From: Ianthella basta
Taxonomy: Eukaryota > Porifera > Demospongiae > Verongiida > Ianthellidae
DNA: 64,000 bases
NCBI GenBank assembly: GCA_964019415.1
Contig: OZ025874.1
Coordinates: forward strand, 4,047,196-4,111,195
Reading direction: 5' to 3'
Numbering within the stretch: the first letter of the stretch is position 1; the number at the start of each line of letters is the position of its first letter. A program made the translations under genes and the position numbers. The notes beneath the pieces are model-generated. The model did not search any database. It was not told the origin of the DNA and saw only the letters and a list, made by a program, of their open reading frames with translations. Of the stretch, positions 11,560 through 23,952 are shown piece by piece.

Positions 11560-14500
11560 ACTAGATCGAGGAAGGGCATCTGATCAGATTTATACTTCAA
11601 ATGTATACCAGGACAGTGTAATACCTCAAAGGCTACTGTTTACGGGTACTAATTTTAACGAATTTAGCGAGTAGTGAACTAATTCATGAAACTGTGCCAA
11701 TTAGAAATAATTAGTCGACAAAAAGCTCGAAAATCTCTACCTAACTAAGTCTTCAAGAGTTATAGTAGCTGTAGCTAGGCATATAGGATATAATCGTTTC
11801 AGTTAATTAGCTATGATGTTAAGGGATGGTGCTTTGTGCTAGCTTTACTCTATGTCTCTGCCTGCCCTCTCACCTCCGGCCACCTAGCGACCTGCCTCAA
11901 CCATTAATTACCAGCACAACCTTCTCGTTATCACACTGGCCTGAAAACCATCTAGCTATATATAGCTACAGTCTCTTTTATATGCTTCTCCAAATACCTC
12001 TCTCACCACACTGCCATGGCCACTCAACAAGAAGTGCTCTGCATCCTCCACTTTCCCCAAGCACCACTGTGCACAGAATCTGTCTTATCTCTTAACCCCA
12101 CCCACCTGCCTGACTCATGCAACACACAGCTCCACTGCACCACCTCTGAGTTTAGTCGGAATCTGTCCGAATCCTTTCCTCCTTATACCTGCATGCACAT
12201 GCACGTACACCATGCATGACTTAACTGCACCCTCCTACCATAAGAGTCTGTAATACACTTAACTTCAACCTTTCTTTGTCTCTATCACCATTCCCTTTTC
12301 CTGTCATGCAAATCTTTGAGCTTTTGTCCAACTTCCCTCACTGACAGTCCTTCAAACTTATCTACCACTTCAAATTTTTCACCCAAAGTTCTCCAAACTG
12401 CACTTCACATCCTCCAACCACTTAACCTTAATTGCTTTGAGCTTCACGTGCCTCTAAAGCCACCAATCTTGCTAATCTATTGTTATCCATACTCTTTACT
12501 TTCACACAGAATTCTACCATGTACCTTCTCCTAGCTAGCTATAGATCCCGGCCCATGCCAATGCATGGGAGCCATCATTATCTTAAATTTGAATATAGAC
12601 TTGCTCTTGGGTCTTGCCATCCAATCCACATGAAAATCCTAGTATAACTAGCTGCATGTATTTTCAACCTGCTAAATAAATATTAAGTGGAAATAAACTC
12701 AGTCTATGACAGCCCCAAATCTCTGCCCCATACAGTTGCACCTAAAGCCTCTTTATAGCAACAAATGACTCCTTTCCCCTGCCCAACAGATATGATCCTG
12801 TACCTATCTTCAACGATGCATGCGTACACACAGGGTACATCCTTGCACTCAAATAGCTAGACCATCACCCTGCTTTATACCCATTGATAATGCACCTTAG
12901 ATATAATGAAAAGTTAGGCATGCTGACTGATGAGTAATAGCTAGTCTTCTTCTTTAGACAATCTAGCACACCACTGCATGAGTAAATCAGATTTTCAGTC
13001 ATTGCAACATTTCACCCATCTCGAGTTTGATCAGGCAAAATTAATGTTTCATACAACTGAAAATCAACAGGTGAAAATTGGCAGCACTGGAAGACATGAA
13101 TGAAGAGTGATTGGTGGGATCGATGTATGTACAAGCAATCAGAACACAGAGTGCATCTGACCAAGCAGACAGATGTCCTAGCGAGTGGGTCTCACACAGC
13201 TAGGGCTTACGCAGGAAATACCTCGCCACCTGTCAATTTTCAGTTAAATCTACTTCTGCTTAAAGCTTTCCATTGTCCTTCATTGCTTGCCAACCTTTCT
13301 TCCTATTGTGCATTACCCCACAATTGAAGACATTTGCCCTTACTGACCTCTCCATGCACTATTCACCTTGCCCTCAATGCTCCAGGTGCCCTTCTCAGTA
13401 TCTCTTTGAATCGTCTTCTCATCAACATACAACAAGGCTGGGATCAACTGGTCTTTAAAAGCACCTGTCTCCTACCTTTGCCCCTCTAAGTCAAAGCTGT
13501 CCGGTGAGTTGATGAATAATAATAACAGCTCTGGTGTAAGAACTGAGACCATTCACCACACCAAAGACTCACTAACCATTTCAATGAGCTTCCAATTTAA
13601 AATCCACTAAATTCCTACTACGTAGTTCATCCATAGTTATGCTGAGTACTTATCCACTGCAGCCTCTATAGCCTCCCTGAATTAGTATATCATTTATTTA
13701 GATTAATGCAATATATTGTTACTTGCACTGAGTAAATTCGCCCATTGCACGTGCTGGTAGAATATTTTGCAACTTGCATGCATCCACCAATGCAAGTTGC
13801 AGAATATGAGGTCCACCAAGGGTGTTGGTGAAATATTTGTGCTAGCTGATGTACGTCTGTGGTATATGTCCATGGCACAGGACTATAACGTATACAGGTG
13901 TGAATCCTGCACTGTTTCTGTTTACTGCTAATGCAATGCATGCCAAGTCTGTATGAGTTTACCATGAACACTCTTGAGGTGTCCACAGATACAATTGACT
14001 TTACTGTGAAGTTTGAAGGCAGTAGTCCTCAGTAGGAGACGGCTAGGTCAATGCTTCATTTGGTCTGGGGTGGATGATATTGTGACCCTACATTGGAAGC
14101 CATGACAAAATGGTATATAGTTAGGAAATAGTTGATCCAGACCATGTCGTGTAGCTACTGCACACTGATTAATTCAGTACTATAAGAGATCTATATGTAC
14201 GTATACATTTACAATAATTGTTATAATATTATCAGACAGCACATGGTAGTGCTGTCTATGTAGGGATGGTGCATGGTGGTTATTTGCATGCTGTATATAG
14301 AGTGCTCAGTAGCAAAGAAGCTTGCCTTCATTCGCTTTGAGCATATAGTGTAAGTGGGTAAATTTAAAAAAGAATATTAAATTTATCTTTTGTAGATGAA
14401 ATGCATTTCGCGCAACAGTACCATTACAATTGTTTCAATAAATTTTGTTGTTGACCATTCATCTAATACTATGGTTTGAGTGTACTCATCTTGGTATCAT

Positions 14501-14810
14501 ATTAGCCAAAACACTTGAAACTGGTTCAGATTATTCAGTGAATGATTAACACTTACATACATTAGTAATCAATTATAACATCCATAATACATCCATGCCA
14601 GTAAGTTCACTATTAGCCGATGAAGGTCAGGGTACCAGACCAGTGTCCGTGGAGTGTGTATATAACTAGTGCATGCTTTCAAGGCTCTTGACCAACCACG
14701 AAAACTGGTTGTCTTTGTGTACACAACTGCTGTAGTCTATATGAATTGGCCTGTCACGTTAAAAATGGACCCCTGTATAAATGTTCCCCCCATCCAAATT
14801 TATACATGTA
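11560..14810. other. Intergenic region with probable retroelement relics
   Basis: No intact gene. On the minus strand at about 11.99-12.09 kb a frame reads KVEDAEHFLLSGHG, resembling the C-terminal Cys/His 'EDxEHFLLxC' tail of non-LTR retrotransposons but degraded. At about 13.4 kb the minus strand has LLYVDE, which could be a mutated reverse-transcriptase YxDD box. A perfect hairpin lies at 13769-13800 (gcaacttgcat / atgcaagttgc). All weak. Confidence 0.35.
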
Positions 14811-14817
14811 CTGCATG

Positions 14818-15942
14818 CAAGGGCGGATCCAGATCCAGGGGTGTTTCCAAGGTTTCCAGAACTGGTCAGAATATCTCTGGCTAGAATTTCCAACTATCAG
14901 TCATGCAGCTAACTAACCAATGGTAGAGCCACTCACTCTCCTCACCTCTGACTCGAATTTACACCATATAACCAACCAAGATGGCCACTCACTCTCCTTA
15001 CCTTTGACTAGTAGTTTCAATTATCCACAGAACTAAACAACAGTGCATTGAAGCCATGTATCTATTTCCTATACAAAATGATCCTCCATTTTGAAATGAT
15101 GACAGAATCATTCTGTGATGTCATATGCAAGTGTGAAAGTAACTAATAACAAGTTTCTGTAGGGCTTGTTGCTTTGCCATGTGAGGATCACATGGGATTA
15201 CTGTTATGGCAACATATGACACTGCAATTCTTATGTGATCCCCTCGTGGCAAAGCAGTTAACCTTCCAGGAAGCCTTGAAAACTATGCAATGAACTGCCA
15301 TCCCTGCACACTTTTGATTCTGAACTAGTGCTATGGTCTTAGCTGTAGGCTGACAATTGGGACGAGCACTGGAAGGTACTAAAACAGTAGCACCTTGAAG
15401 CCACTGATAGCAAGCACTTAAGCATAACTCCATCTAAAGAAAATGTTTTAAAAACTGTCGCATAGCCAAACACCATTGCTTCTACCCTGATGGTAACAGT
15501 GCCAGAAATTTTCACAAACATCTAGTAGACCATCTTCTCAGCATTTTAGCAGACAACCAGCCACAACATGCAGTGAAGTAAAACACTGCTTTCTTCATTA
15601 CGACATCTTAAAATGTACCTACGTATATAGCATAATGGGGAGGAAAGACTTAAAGGACTAGCAATTATGCACATTCACCAACACATCACTATAGAAAATC
15701 ACATTAATGCAGTAGCAAAAGACTTTGCTACCATGCATCCATGTCAAATGAGGTTAGCTAACATTTCTGATGATTGGTTATTAATTTTGCGAAATTGCAA
15801 AACTGTATTTTAATGTTTCCTTTAAAATGTGGCATTTATGTTTGTCGATATGCTATAACTTGCACCGTGTACATAGTTGTGATATTATATGGTATATACT
15901 CTACATGAAAACTAGTCGCAAACTTTTCTAGATCCGCCCTTG
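14818..15942. mobile_element. Non-autonomous hAT-like DNA transposon, ~1.1 kb
   Basis: The ends are inverted repeats: CAAGGGCGGATCCAGA on the left, and CAAGGGCGGATCTAGA read on the minus strand from the right. Both sides are flanked by CTGCATG (14811-14817 and 15943-15949), a 7-bp match that may be an 8-bp hAT-type duplication sharing a C. The interior has no transposase frame. It holds an internal foldback at 15170-15256 (tgctttgccatgtgaggatcacat against tgctttgccacgaggggatcacat). Confidence 0.7.
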
Positions 15943-15949
15943 CTGCATG

Positions 15950-16908
15950 CATATCATCAGCGAACAATGAGCAAGAAAAACTGTTTAGAACAGGGAACAC
16001 AATTGGGAAGATATGGCCATTAAAGAATTCCTTGTCTTGGAGTAAACTATTTGGTACGCTAAACAGATTATAATAATTGTAATACAGTAAATACGCTCCT
16101 GAGAAGTACAAAGTGAACAGTTCGAAAAAGAGTGCCAGAACAAGCTGTAGAGATGGGAGAAGTCTTCATACAGAGGCAGAGAAGAAGGGTCAGAGTAGTG
16201 ACTTCTGTAGAAGAGTGGTAGTTCTGTCTCAAACCAGTATGGCCTAACATCCAGAAAAGTAAGATTGGGGGTCCAAATATTTCAAAATATTTGGACTGGG
16301 TGGGAACCTTTGTTCTGCAATGGACTGCATTATATACTTTGATCAATGAGTGAATTTCTATAACTACATCATGCACTTGTACATATACAGTATATCAGTG
16401 TGCCACAAGTATGCAATGTGCTTGCCACGAATAAAGGAAGTGTACAGCGAATCCTGACAAAGCTAACCATGCGGAAAGGAAGGTAAAGAGAAATTGTCAG
16501 AAGCAGCTTCATTTAGGAGCAAATAAATTAACTGATGTGTAACAGTACTTGTTAAGTCTCTGGTGCAGTATGTGTTGTGATCCGTAAATTGTACAGTTAT
16601 GCATTAAAAAGGGATACAAACCATGTGATATGGCTTCAAGGGAGTTAAACTTAAAGTATGTTCAAGAAACATAGTTCATAAATAATTACATTAAGGGTTT
16701 CAAATTGCTGTCTCTAAAATTATGACAATAAAAATTCATGGCAAGAATTTAATGAGTAATAATAGGAGTAAAAATTAATCTATGTCAGGCTATACAGGAC
16801 TGAAACAGTCTGAATTGTATACATTGTATATATAGCAGTTATTCTTCACATAAAAATATTACAACAATAATTTCCAAAACCGCAAAGCCTTGAAACAATA
16901 CCCAATGA
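15950..16908. other. 3' flank of Wnt 2
   Basis: AT-rich sequence without a recognisable gene; it should contain the Wnt 2 3' UTR at its right end. Confidence 0.4.
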
Positions 16909-19202
16909 TTAGTTGCAAAAATACTTTGTTTCTTGGTACGCACATACTTCATTACAGTCGTGTGAATTTGGTCGTAAAATGCACTTACAAACTCGTTCCA
17001 CATTAACAATCCGTGGGTGCCAACCTGCTGAACAGCAGACCTCTCTGCATAGACCAATTTGTAAAGGGCCAGTGAAATGGTTAATTTCTTGTACACATTC
17101 TCTACCAGATACCCCAGTTGAACCATAGGAACTGTTGGCACTGCAATAGTCAGGAGATTCCTCTTGGTACACCAAATGAGTGTGATCGGGGAAAGGATAC
17201 TCAGATGATGATAGTAAATAGTCAGCTTTGACCAGTTCGTATGGCAGATTGTCTTGTTCACGAACGACTTCTACTTCTTGTGCACGATCATACTGTTCCT
17301 TTAGTATCTGACCAATGCGCCTCTCATCTGGCAGCTCTCTGTGGCAAGTCTTCAACTGGCAACTTGTGGTCATTCCATGACAGCGGCAGTGCTTAACTTG
17401 GTTCTGAGTCACAGCCTATGAGAAGATCAGAGGAAAGGGAGAAGGTGAACAAAGCATTTAAGAATACACACCCAGATTATCTGTGATATGCAGTGACTTA
17501 GTCCAACAGACACAGATTGGGAGACAAATAAGACTACATGTGTATACAGTTAGCGAGCCTTAGTGAGCTTAAGTCTTGCAACATTGAATGAAATCATTCT
17601 GTATGTCTTTACATAAACTCTACTAAGACTTCACCATCACAAGTGATAACATGAAATCATTGACCACCGGTTTCTCATACTGACTTAACCTTAGCGAATT
17701 AAGACCACAGTCAGTGCACCTGTGTAATTCATTTACACACCCTTGCATATCCGAAGGTCATTGGGAAGCCCCTGTGTGTGACCTTGTGGTGGTGGTGGTA
17801 TATTAGCTGGTGCTACGGTACCTAGCATGTTTTATAGTGTTGCCAGGGCAACTGCATGATTATATATAAGAAGCTGAAACAATATTCATAGCTTCCTGAA
17901 ATCTGTTGTGATAAGTGTTAACAGAACATGTTCTTCAGCAGCCATTGGCTAAAAATGCCAAACTCACATAATATAATACATAGATAGCTATGTGGAGCTA
18001 CATGTCCCAAGGGCTCATGACTCCAAATCCATCTACACCTCACTACCATGGCTTACCAGTACCTATGTATAGCCTCCACCAAGCTCAGACATGATTGGGA
18101 AGCCTTGTCGTAAACACCTAAGTGGTAGCCACCCAGCCTCATGCTCGGGATTCCTTAGATGTCAGAGCCTTCGAAGGTAGAAGTCCCAAATTCTTAGAAA
18201 CGGAAACTGTTCAACAGGGCCGTACCCCTTAGAAGCTCACACAACAATGAACAGCTAGCTACCAGGATATTACATTAATTTAACAACATAGCACATGGAG
18301 ATATCTAAGGAATTCAGACTCACTCTTCTGCCTGCCTCAAGATTGTGCAAGTGGATCAATTTTTCTGATACTGGTGGCTGGTAGTCTCCACTCGTCGCTT
18401 GTACCACCTGTTGGTCCTTGCTCCACATTGTATCAAGGAACTTCTTTGTGAACTGAATACCATATCCCACATTGTGATTGCAAGAACGCCACTCTTCATC
18501 AGAGGGGAGTGGGTCTGATAGTGAGATACAAGAGCACCCGGGGATCTTGTTATCACTGCAGTCTCTGACAACACGATGTAGCAGGAGGCCTGAGGTCAGG
18601 GCTTGTACATAGGCAGTCTCCTTTGTAACTGTGGAATGAATGTATAGAGCAAGATAGCGACTACTCTAAACCGTTATACACTGTCATGCCAAAAAAACAT
18701 ATAGAGCCAACATCCGAGACTATAACAGCTCTTCAATGACTCACGTTTATGCACCCAGCTCGTCGGTGATTTGAGGCTATGTGCGAATACTGGCATAGAG
18801 ATACCGGAACAGTTCCACCGCTCTGTTCCCATCCAGTATTGGCACTCTTCTGGGAAATCTTGTGTTCTTGCCTGTCCCACAGACAGTAGCAGTTCCGCGC
18901 CTCCTGTACCAAGGCAAATTTGGTGCTGTTCCGCACTCAGCCCTAGCTGCTGGTCCAAAAGCTTACAGGTATTGCTCCCTTTCGCGGTTTCGATCCAACT
19001 GACGGTCGCGACGATCGCGACAAACAAATATCTGCTGTAGGTGAAAAGAGGCAGTATAATAGTTCTAACACCCAGGTATGCAGTGAGAGTGGATGGGAGA
19101 GTATATACCGGTATAGAACTATGACCCAACTGGAACCTGTCCTGACCTTAAACTCGCTCTCCCCCGGGGGAGCAGCGATTGTTGCGTTACGCTTTGCTTC
19201 AT
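16909..19202 (-). CDS. Wnt ligand 2 (four coding exons proposed, ~385 aa)
   Basis: Tandem paralogue of Wnt 1, same strand, ~10 kb apart. Clear exons: 18745-19034, 18324-18628 and 16909-17415, with GT-AG junctions at the same protein positions as Wnt 1 (HK-L and GRR-AV). There is no ATG before the mature region in the first clear exon, but it has an acceptor (cacctacag) at 19035 and reads YLFVAIVATVSWIETA, a signal-peptide core. A short exon 19147-19202 with ATG and an AAG|gtcagg donor joins in phase and is my proposed start (less certain). Motifs: QHQIC, ERWNCS, GCSC, HNLEAGRR, CRCHGMTTSC, many Cys, ending KYFCN. The CHGxSGSC loop is altered (T-T-S). Confidence 0.9.
18488..18637 (-). repeat. 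150-bp gene-conversion tract, copy 2
   Basis: Partner of 6266-6415 with 149 of 150 bases identical. Confidence 0.9.
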
Positions 19203-19329
19203 CTTTCTCTGTTGGTAGCTGAAATAGAATAACTGTCGCTTTGCTTTTAAGCTGGCACTGCGCAGGTGCTCAACACACACCTGCTGGCTGGGCGCGCCGT
19301 ACTATACTGGTTCTGCCACGAGTACCTCT

Positions 19330-19341
19330 CCTTATATATCC
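19330..19341 (-). promoter_or_regulatory. Candidate TATA box of Wnt 2
   Basis: The minus strand reads ggatatataagg about 130 bp upstream of the proposed start at 19202, followed by a locally GC-rich stretch (about 19.14-19.32 kb). Confidence 0.4.
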
Positions 19342-19917
19342 TCCATCTGCAATATCCCACCTGGTCGGGGGGACCGATTGAAGCCTTAACAAGGCGCATA
19401 TATCGTGCTGGTATGCTTCATAATGTATGACTGTATATACCTATAATATACGTGCATGCAGTACCATGGCTTCTATATAAATTAAACCTATATTCATACC
19501 TGAGGCAAATATTATACAACACATAATTATAGAGATATTATACAATATAATACAGAGTTCGTAATTATATGTGAAGTATATACAACAACCAGTAAAGATT
19601 ATAAATAGCATAAATTATATAGTTGCTGTGCCATTATTACAGTACAGTCTGTAGGTAGGTATGCATGTACACATCCTTTTGTATAGCAAAGGGCTCCAGT
19701 GCAAAGTGCACCTGGAGAATATGTTTAGTTGTATCATCTAACCAAGCAGACGACACTCCAGGCAGGGTGGAATGGGTGGGGAGAAGCGAATTTGCTGAGA
19801 GAACAGCTCTGCTGCTGGCATCTCCTGAGGACGCAGCCCTCGTGAGTAACTTCCTGAAATCTGCATATTCTTGAAGAGATAGGGAGAGAGATGGGGAGAT
19901 ACTCAAGGGCAATGTGA

Positions 19918-19943
19918 ATGGGGGGGGAGGGGGGGGGGGGGGG
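19918..19943 (+). repeat. Poly-G tract
   Basis: Near-continuous run of G with one A; on the minus strand a C tract just upstream of the 19.64-19.88 kb candidate exon. Confidence 0.9.
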
Positions 19944-22664
19944 GCAAGACATTAGCAACAATGGCAAACAGCTTGCAAATGGGACTCATGGGGGACGTGG
20001 AAGCAGAATAATAGTCCCCACATACCATTGGTCTATACACTTACCGCGCCTCCAAATGGAGCTATGACAACAAGTACACCCACAATATAGTTACATAGCT
20101 ACACTGTCAATGTGAAAATTCCACTCCAGCACTGTCGAATGGGCAGTGGGAGAGACGGTCGCTGTACTTCCACAAATCAACTGCTCTCATTTTGATGCAT
20201 TCCTACACATTTCATTACCCATGTAAGCTCAATCACACAAAACACAAGTGTGTCATATATGCACATTGGTGAATCTAGAAGAGTACTATTCTTACTCTTA
20301 CAAAGCTTCGAATGTGCCATGAGATATGATGTAGGTAACTGGGAGTCACCTTGGATACCCACCACACCCTAGTCTATTCAGTTAGGCCTATCTCTCACTG
20401 ACCAGTAATATTAGTACTAGGGATATACTATGGACAGGTAATATAATAGTCCATAGTTCATTGGCATCTATACATGCAACACATATTACAGTATGTATAC
20501 GCATACATACCTATAGAGCTTTACATCATAAACACACTAACAGCTGTTGGCCCATACAGTGCATGCTGTGTGTACATACGTATGTAGCTAAAGTTGTCAC
20601 GCATGTACCATACAAACCAGTCAGCATTGAAGGGAATATGAGAGTAAACTGGTTGCAAAGACACTGTACAAACATTGCACTCTTGCCAATATAACTGTAA
20701 CGTATTACCTGCTTTGAGGCCAGTGGGCAAGATACTGCACAAGGCTATGACGAAGCCAAGGCTGTGTCCTACTCAACAAGGCAGACGGTTCTAACCAGCT
20801 TACAACCCATTGTTTTTGCAACCAAACAACCTCCATTTACCTATTCGCATATTTGGTATTCGCCTACTACGTTGTACTCCACTTACAGGGAGTTATGCTC
20901 ACATGGAATGTTGGACTCCCCCATCCAAAGCAAGCCTCTACATGACCACCTGTTGGAACTATCCCATCATAAATCTTGAGGTCAACACACTGTTTGCAAT
21001 CAACTCATGCTGACACTGCCAAAGCACAAAAAATACAATCCATTGCACCTCAGCCAATGTGCCTGCCAATGTGTTACAACACTTCATTTGCATACATACG
21101 TACTGACAGATGGTAACACATACCAGGAGTGAACATACCAGTCTGGCTCATTACTCCACAATTAGTGTTCATAGGCGAACCACACGGCATGACCAGCACA
21201 AGGTAAGTGCAAACACTTAGTATTAGCATTAACTACAGATCAGTGTGACACTACAAAACACTTGTACATACACTGTATATCACAATGTCGGCAGCTGAAT
21301 CTGCAGTGCACTTTGCACTAGTAAAAGAGTATGCCTTTCACAAATACAAGTATATACACAACCTACACATAAGCAAAAACATAGCACAGCTAGCTACACA
21401 CCTACCAAACTCAATGCCCAGACATACAGTACAATGCACATACATAAAGTACAATGCACAATAACAAAGATACATACATACACACACACTGCACATTGCT
21501 ATTCACCTACTACATACCTATGTACTCACGTACTACACATATCGGCTCACCATCAATGTTTTTAATCACCTTCATTAACACAACACTTCGAGTTAGCCAT
21601 ACTTCCGTATACACCCATCGCTTGTAAGGTTTCTCTTGTGCCAAGCACTAATACCACCAAAACAGGTGTGCCCAGTGTGTGCAGTAAGTTGCCAACGTAT
21701 GCAGCTACCATGGCAACCAAGCATGCATGAGAATCAAAGCATCGTCACGTTGTGCCACTCCCATGGCAACCATGTATTGGGGGTCAAAGCGCGACTGCAG
21801 CTCAGTTCATGATGTGACGGCAACTTGATACATGCACAGTTACGAGATCAACCACTTTGCCCACTAATTCGTACCTAACTGTTACGCCAACATACTGTAA
21901 GTGGTCACACACAAGATACAATACACATAACTACGACATACAAAGTCTACTGAGCATGGTATAGTAATGATTCTTCCTATACGCCCACAAAGTGAAGGCC
22001 TAATACACACATCTGTGGTATCCTTGAACAAAACGACGTGCAAACCAGTTACTGCGTGATGACAGATGTTGACAAAACAGTACCATTCACAGCTGACACC
22101 CGGCAGTGAGTGATAGTCATCTACTACACCACAAGCACACATCAGTGGAGCATACTCCCCCCCCCCCCCTAGAAATCCAATTACTAAATGCAAAACACAG
22201 TACCCACACATAGATCCCAATTAGTCACCTTCTGTGACCTACAGTACCGTATGGCTGGACAGCTTGTATCAAGATGTAAAAGGGTGCTTGTTCCCATCAA
22301 CCCACATACTTAGAAATACATAACTGCTACCAGCCCACTCCCCAGCACTAACTAGGTGCAGCAGTGGGATGTACCACACGCGCACAGCTGGAGATCCCTT
22401 GCAAATTAAGGCAGGAAATGTGACTCAATGGTACGTACTGATACATGAAACAAGTCTATGGTACATTTGAATACAGCAATGAGCTGCTTCGCTAACCAAC
22501 ATCACCGTGCCATTCAGCCCTAAGATCCAGACAAATTTGTCTAATACAGCAGCTGTGGCAGCAGCTGCAGAAAGAATTCAACTCCCATCCTTTAGACTAT
22601 TAGCTAAGTAAACACACTAGATTGGTCGCATATCCTCCATACAAAGACACACAATGCATCTACA

Positions 22665-22741
<77 letters not shown>
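22665..22741 (+). repeat. (CA)n microsatellite
   Basis: About 38 uninterrupted CA units. Confidence 0.97.
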
Positions 22742-22742
<1 letters not shown>

Positions 22743-23880
22743 CAAAAGAACCTACTTACATCACTGTCAGTTGAATACAAGCGGAACCGTTCTCATACAC
22801 CTGTCCCCACACACCTCTAATAGTGACATCTGTGTATTCCATGGATTGGGTTACAGGTTAGGTAGGACTGCAAAGCCATACAACTGCATACTCCCCCATG
22901 ACCTCTTGCACAATGCCTCCAAACACCTCACAAAACCCCCCATGTTGATAGCACTATTCAGGCTTTGTGTGAGTACTAGAGTGCCATTTAGCAGCCTCTA
23001 CATGCTGACATGGCAATTACCAAACCTCCTCCAATTACAGCTAAAATTGCTAAATATAACTGTGTGCTGCAATCCCCAGTAGTGTGGATAGCACGAATGG
23101 CATGATGATACAATACGTAGCTAAAGAAGCATGCTATATCTACCCATTCACCACAGTGCTGGGTACCATGACAATGATCATGGAAGTGATGACTCAAAGA
23201 GTATCATCAAGGGAAATACAGACCCACAAACCATACTGCACCCAAGGAGATACACGTCACAGCTCAGTGGGTCTGGTGCTTTGATGTCTACACATGTTAA
23301 CTTATTAGATGATCTCCAGGGCAACACAGAATGTTCCAGGTATTTGCTTCCATTACTTCCTCAGGCATTGGAATTAGTATCTTTTTTAATGTGGGAAGGC
23401 CTTTACTTAGAAGATTACCCATCAAGGGGCAATACACGTATGCATGTAATTTGGTAATTGCTCTGTAGCACAGACTGGCTTGAACCGGACATCACATAAT
23501 CACTTGTTCTTGAACCTTGAACCTTGCACTCTAGGCCACCAGCACACTGATCCAACTGATGAGGTCAGTGTTTAGTGACTCTACATTAATCGCACAATCA
23601 TTGTATAGAAAAGTCTACTATGTGTTGAAAGACCAGTGATCAGTACTAACATGTGAGGACAATACTCCTAGATACTGAATGGGTTAAGTAATCATCTCAA
23701 ATCTCACAACATCCTGGGAGTGGATGATGCCGCAAAGAGCTCTAACCTCTATGTAGTATGCGTGTATGTATCAGGGAGTGTGCAGGCGTGTACGTACATA
23801 TGTACATACATGCATGAATACACACATGAACACATATGCACATGCACAGTCACACAACTCCCGCACAAAGACGTACTTAC

Positions 23881-23952
23881 TAGACACCCAACTTGTACAC
23901 ACACTAGAGCAACACAGCATGGCACTTCCTCTGATAGATTGCTAACATTCCA
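23881..23952 (-). CDS. Candidate exon (24 codons, phase 0/0)
   Basis: Acceptor ctccctttgtttag and donor gtaagt enclose WNVSNLSEEVPCCVALVCVQ plus four residues. The NLS sequon and the hydrophobic end suit an extracellular-to-membrane segment. No homologue recognised. Confidence 0.35.
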
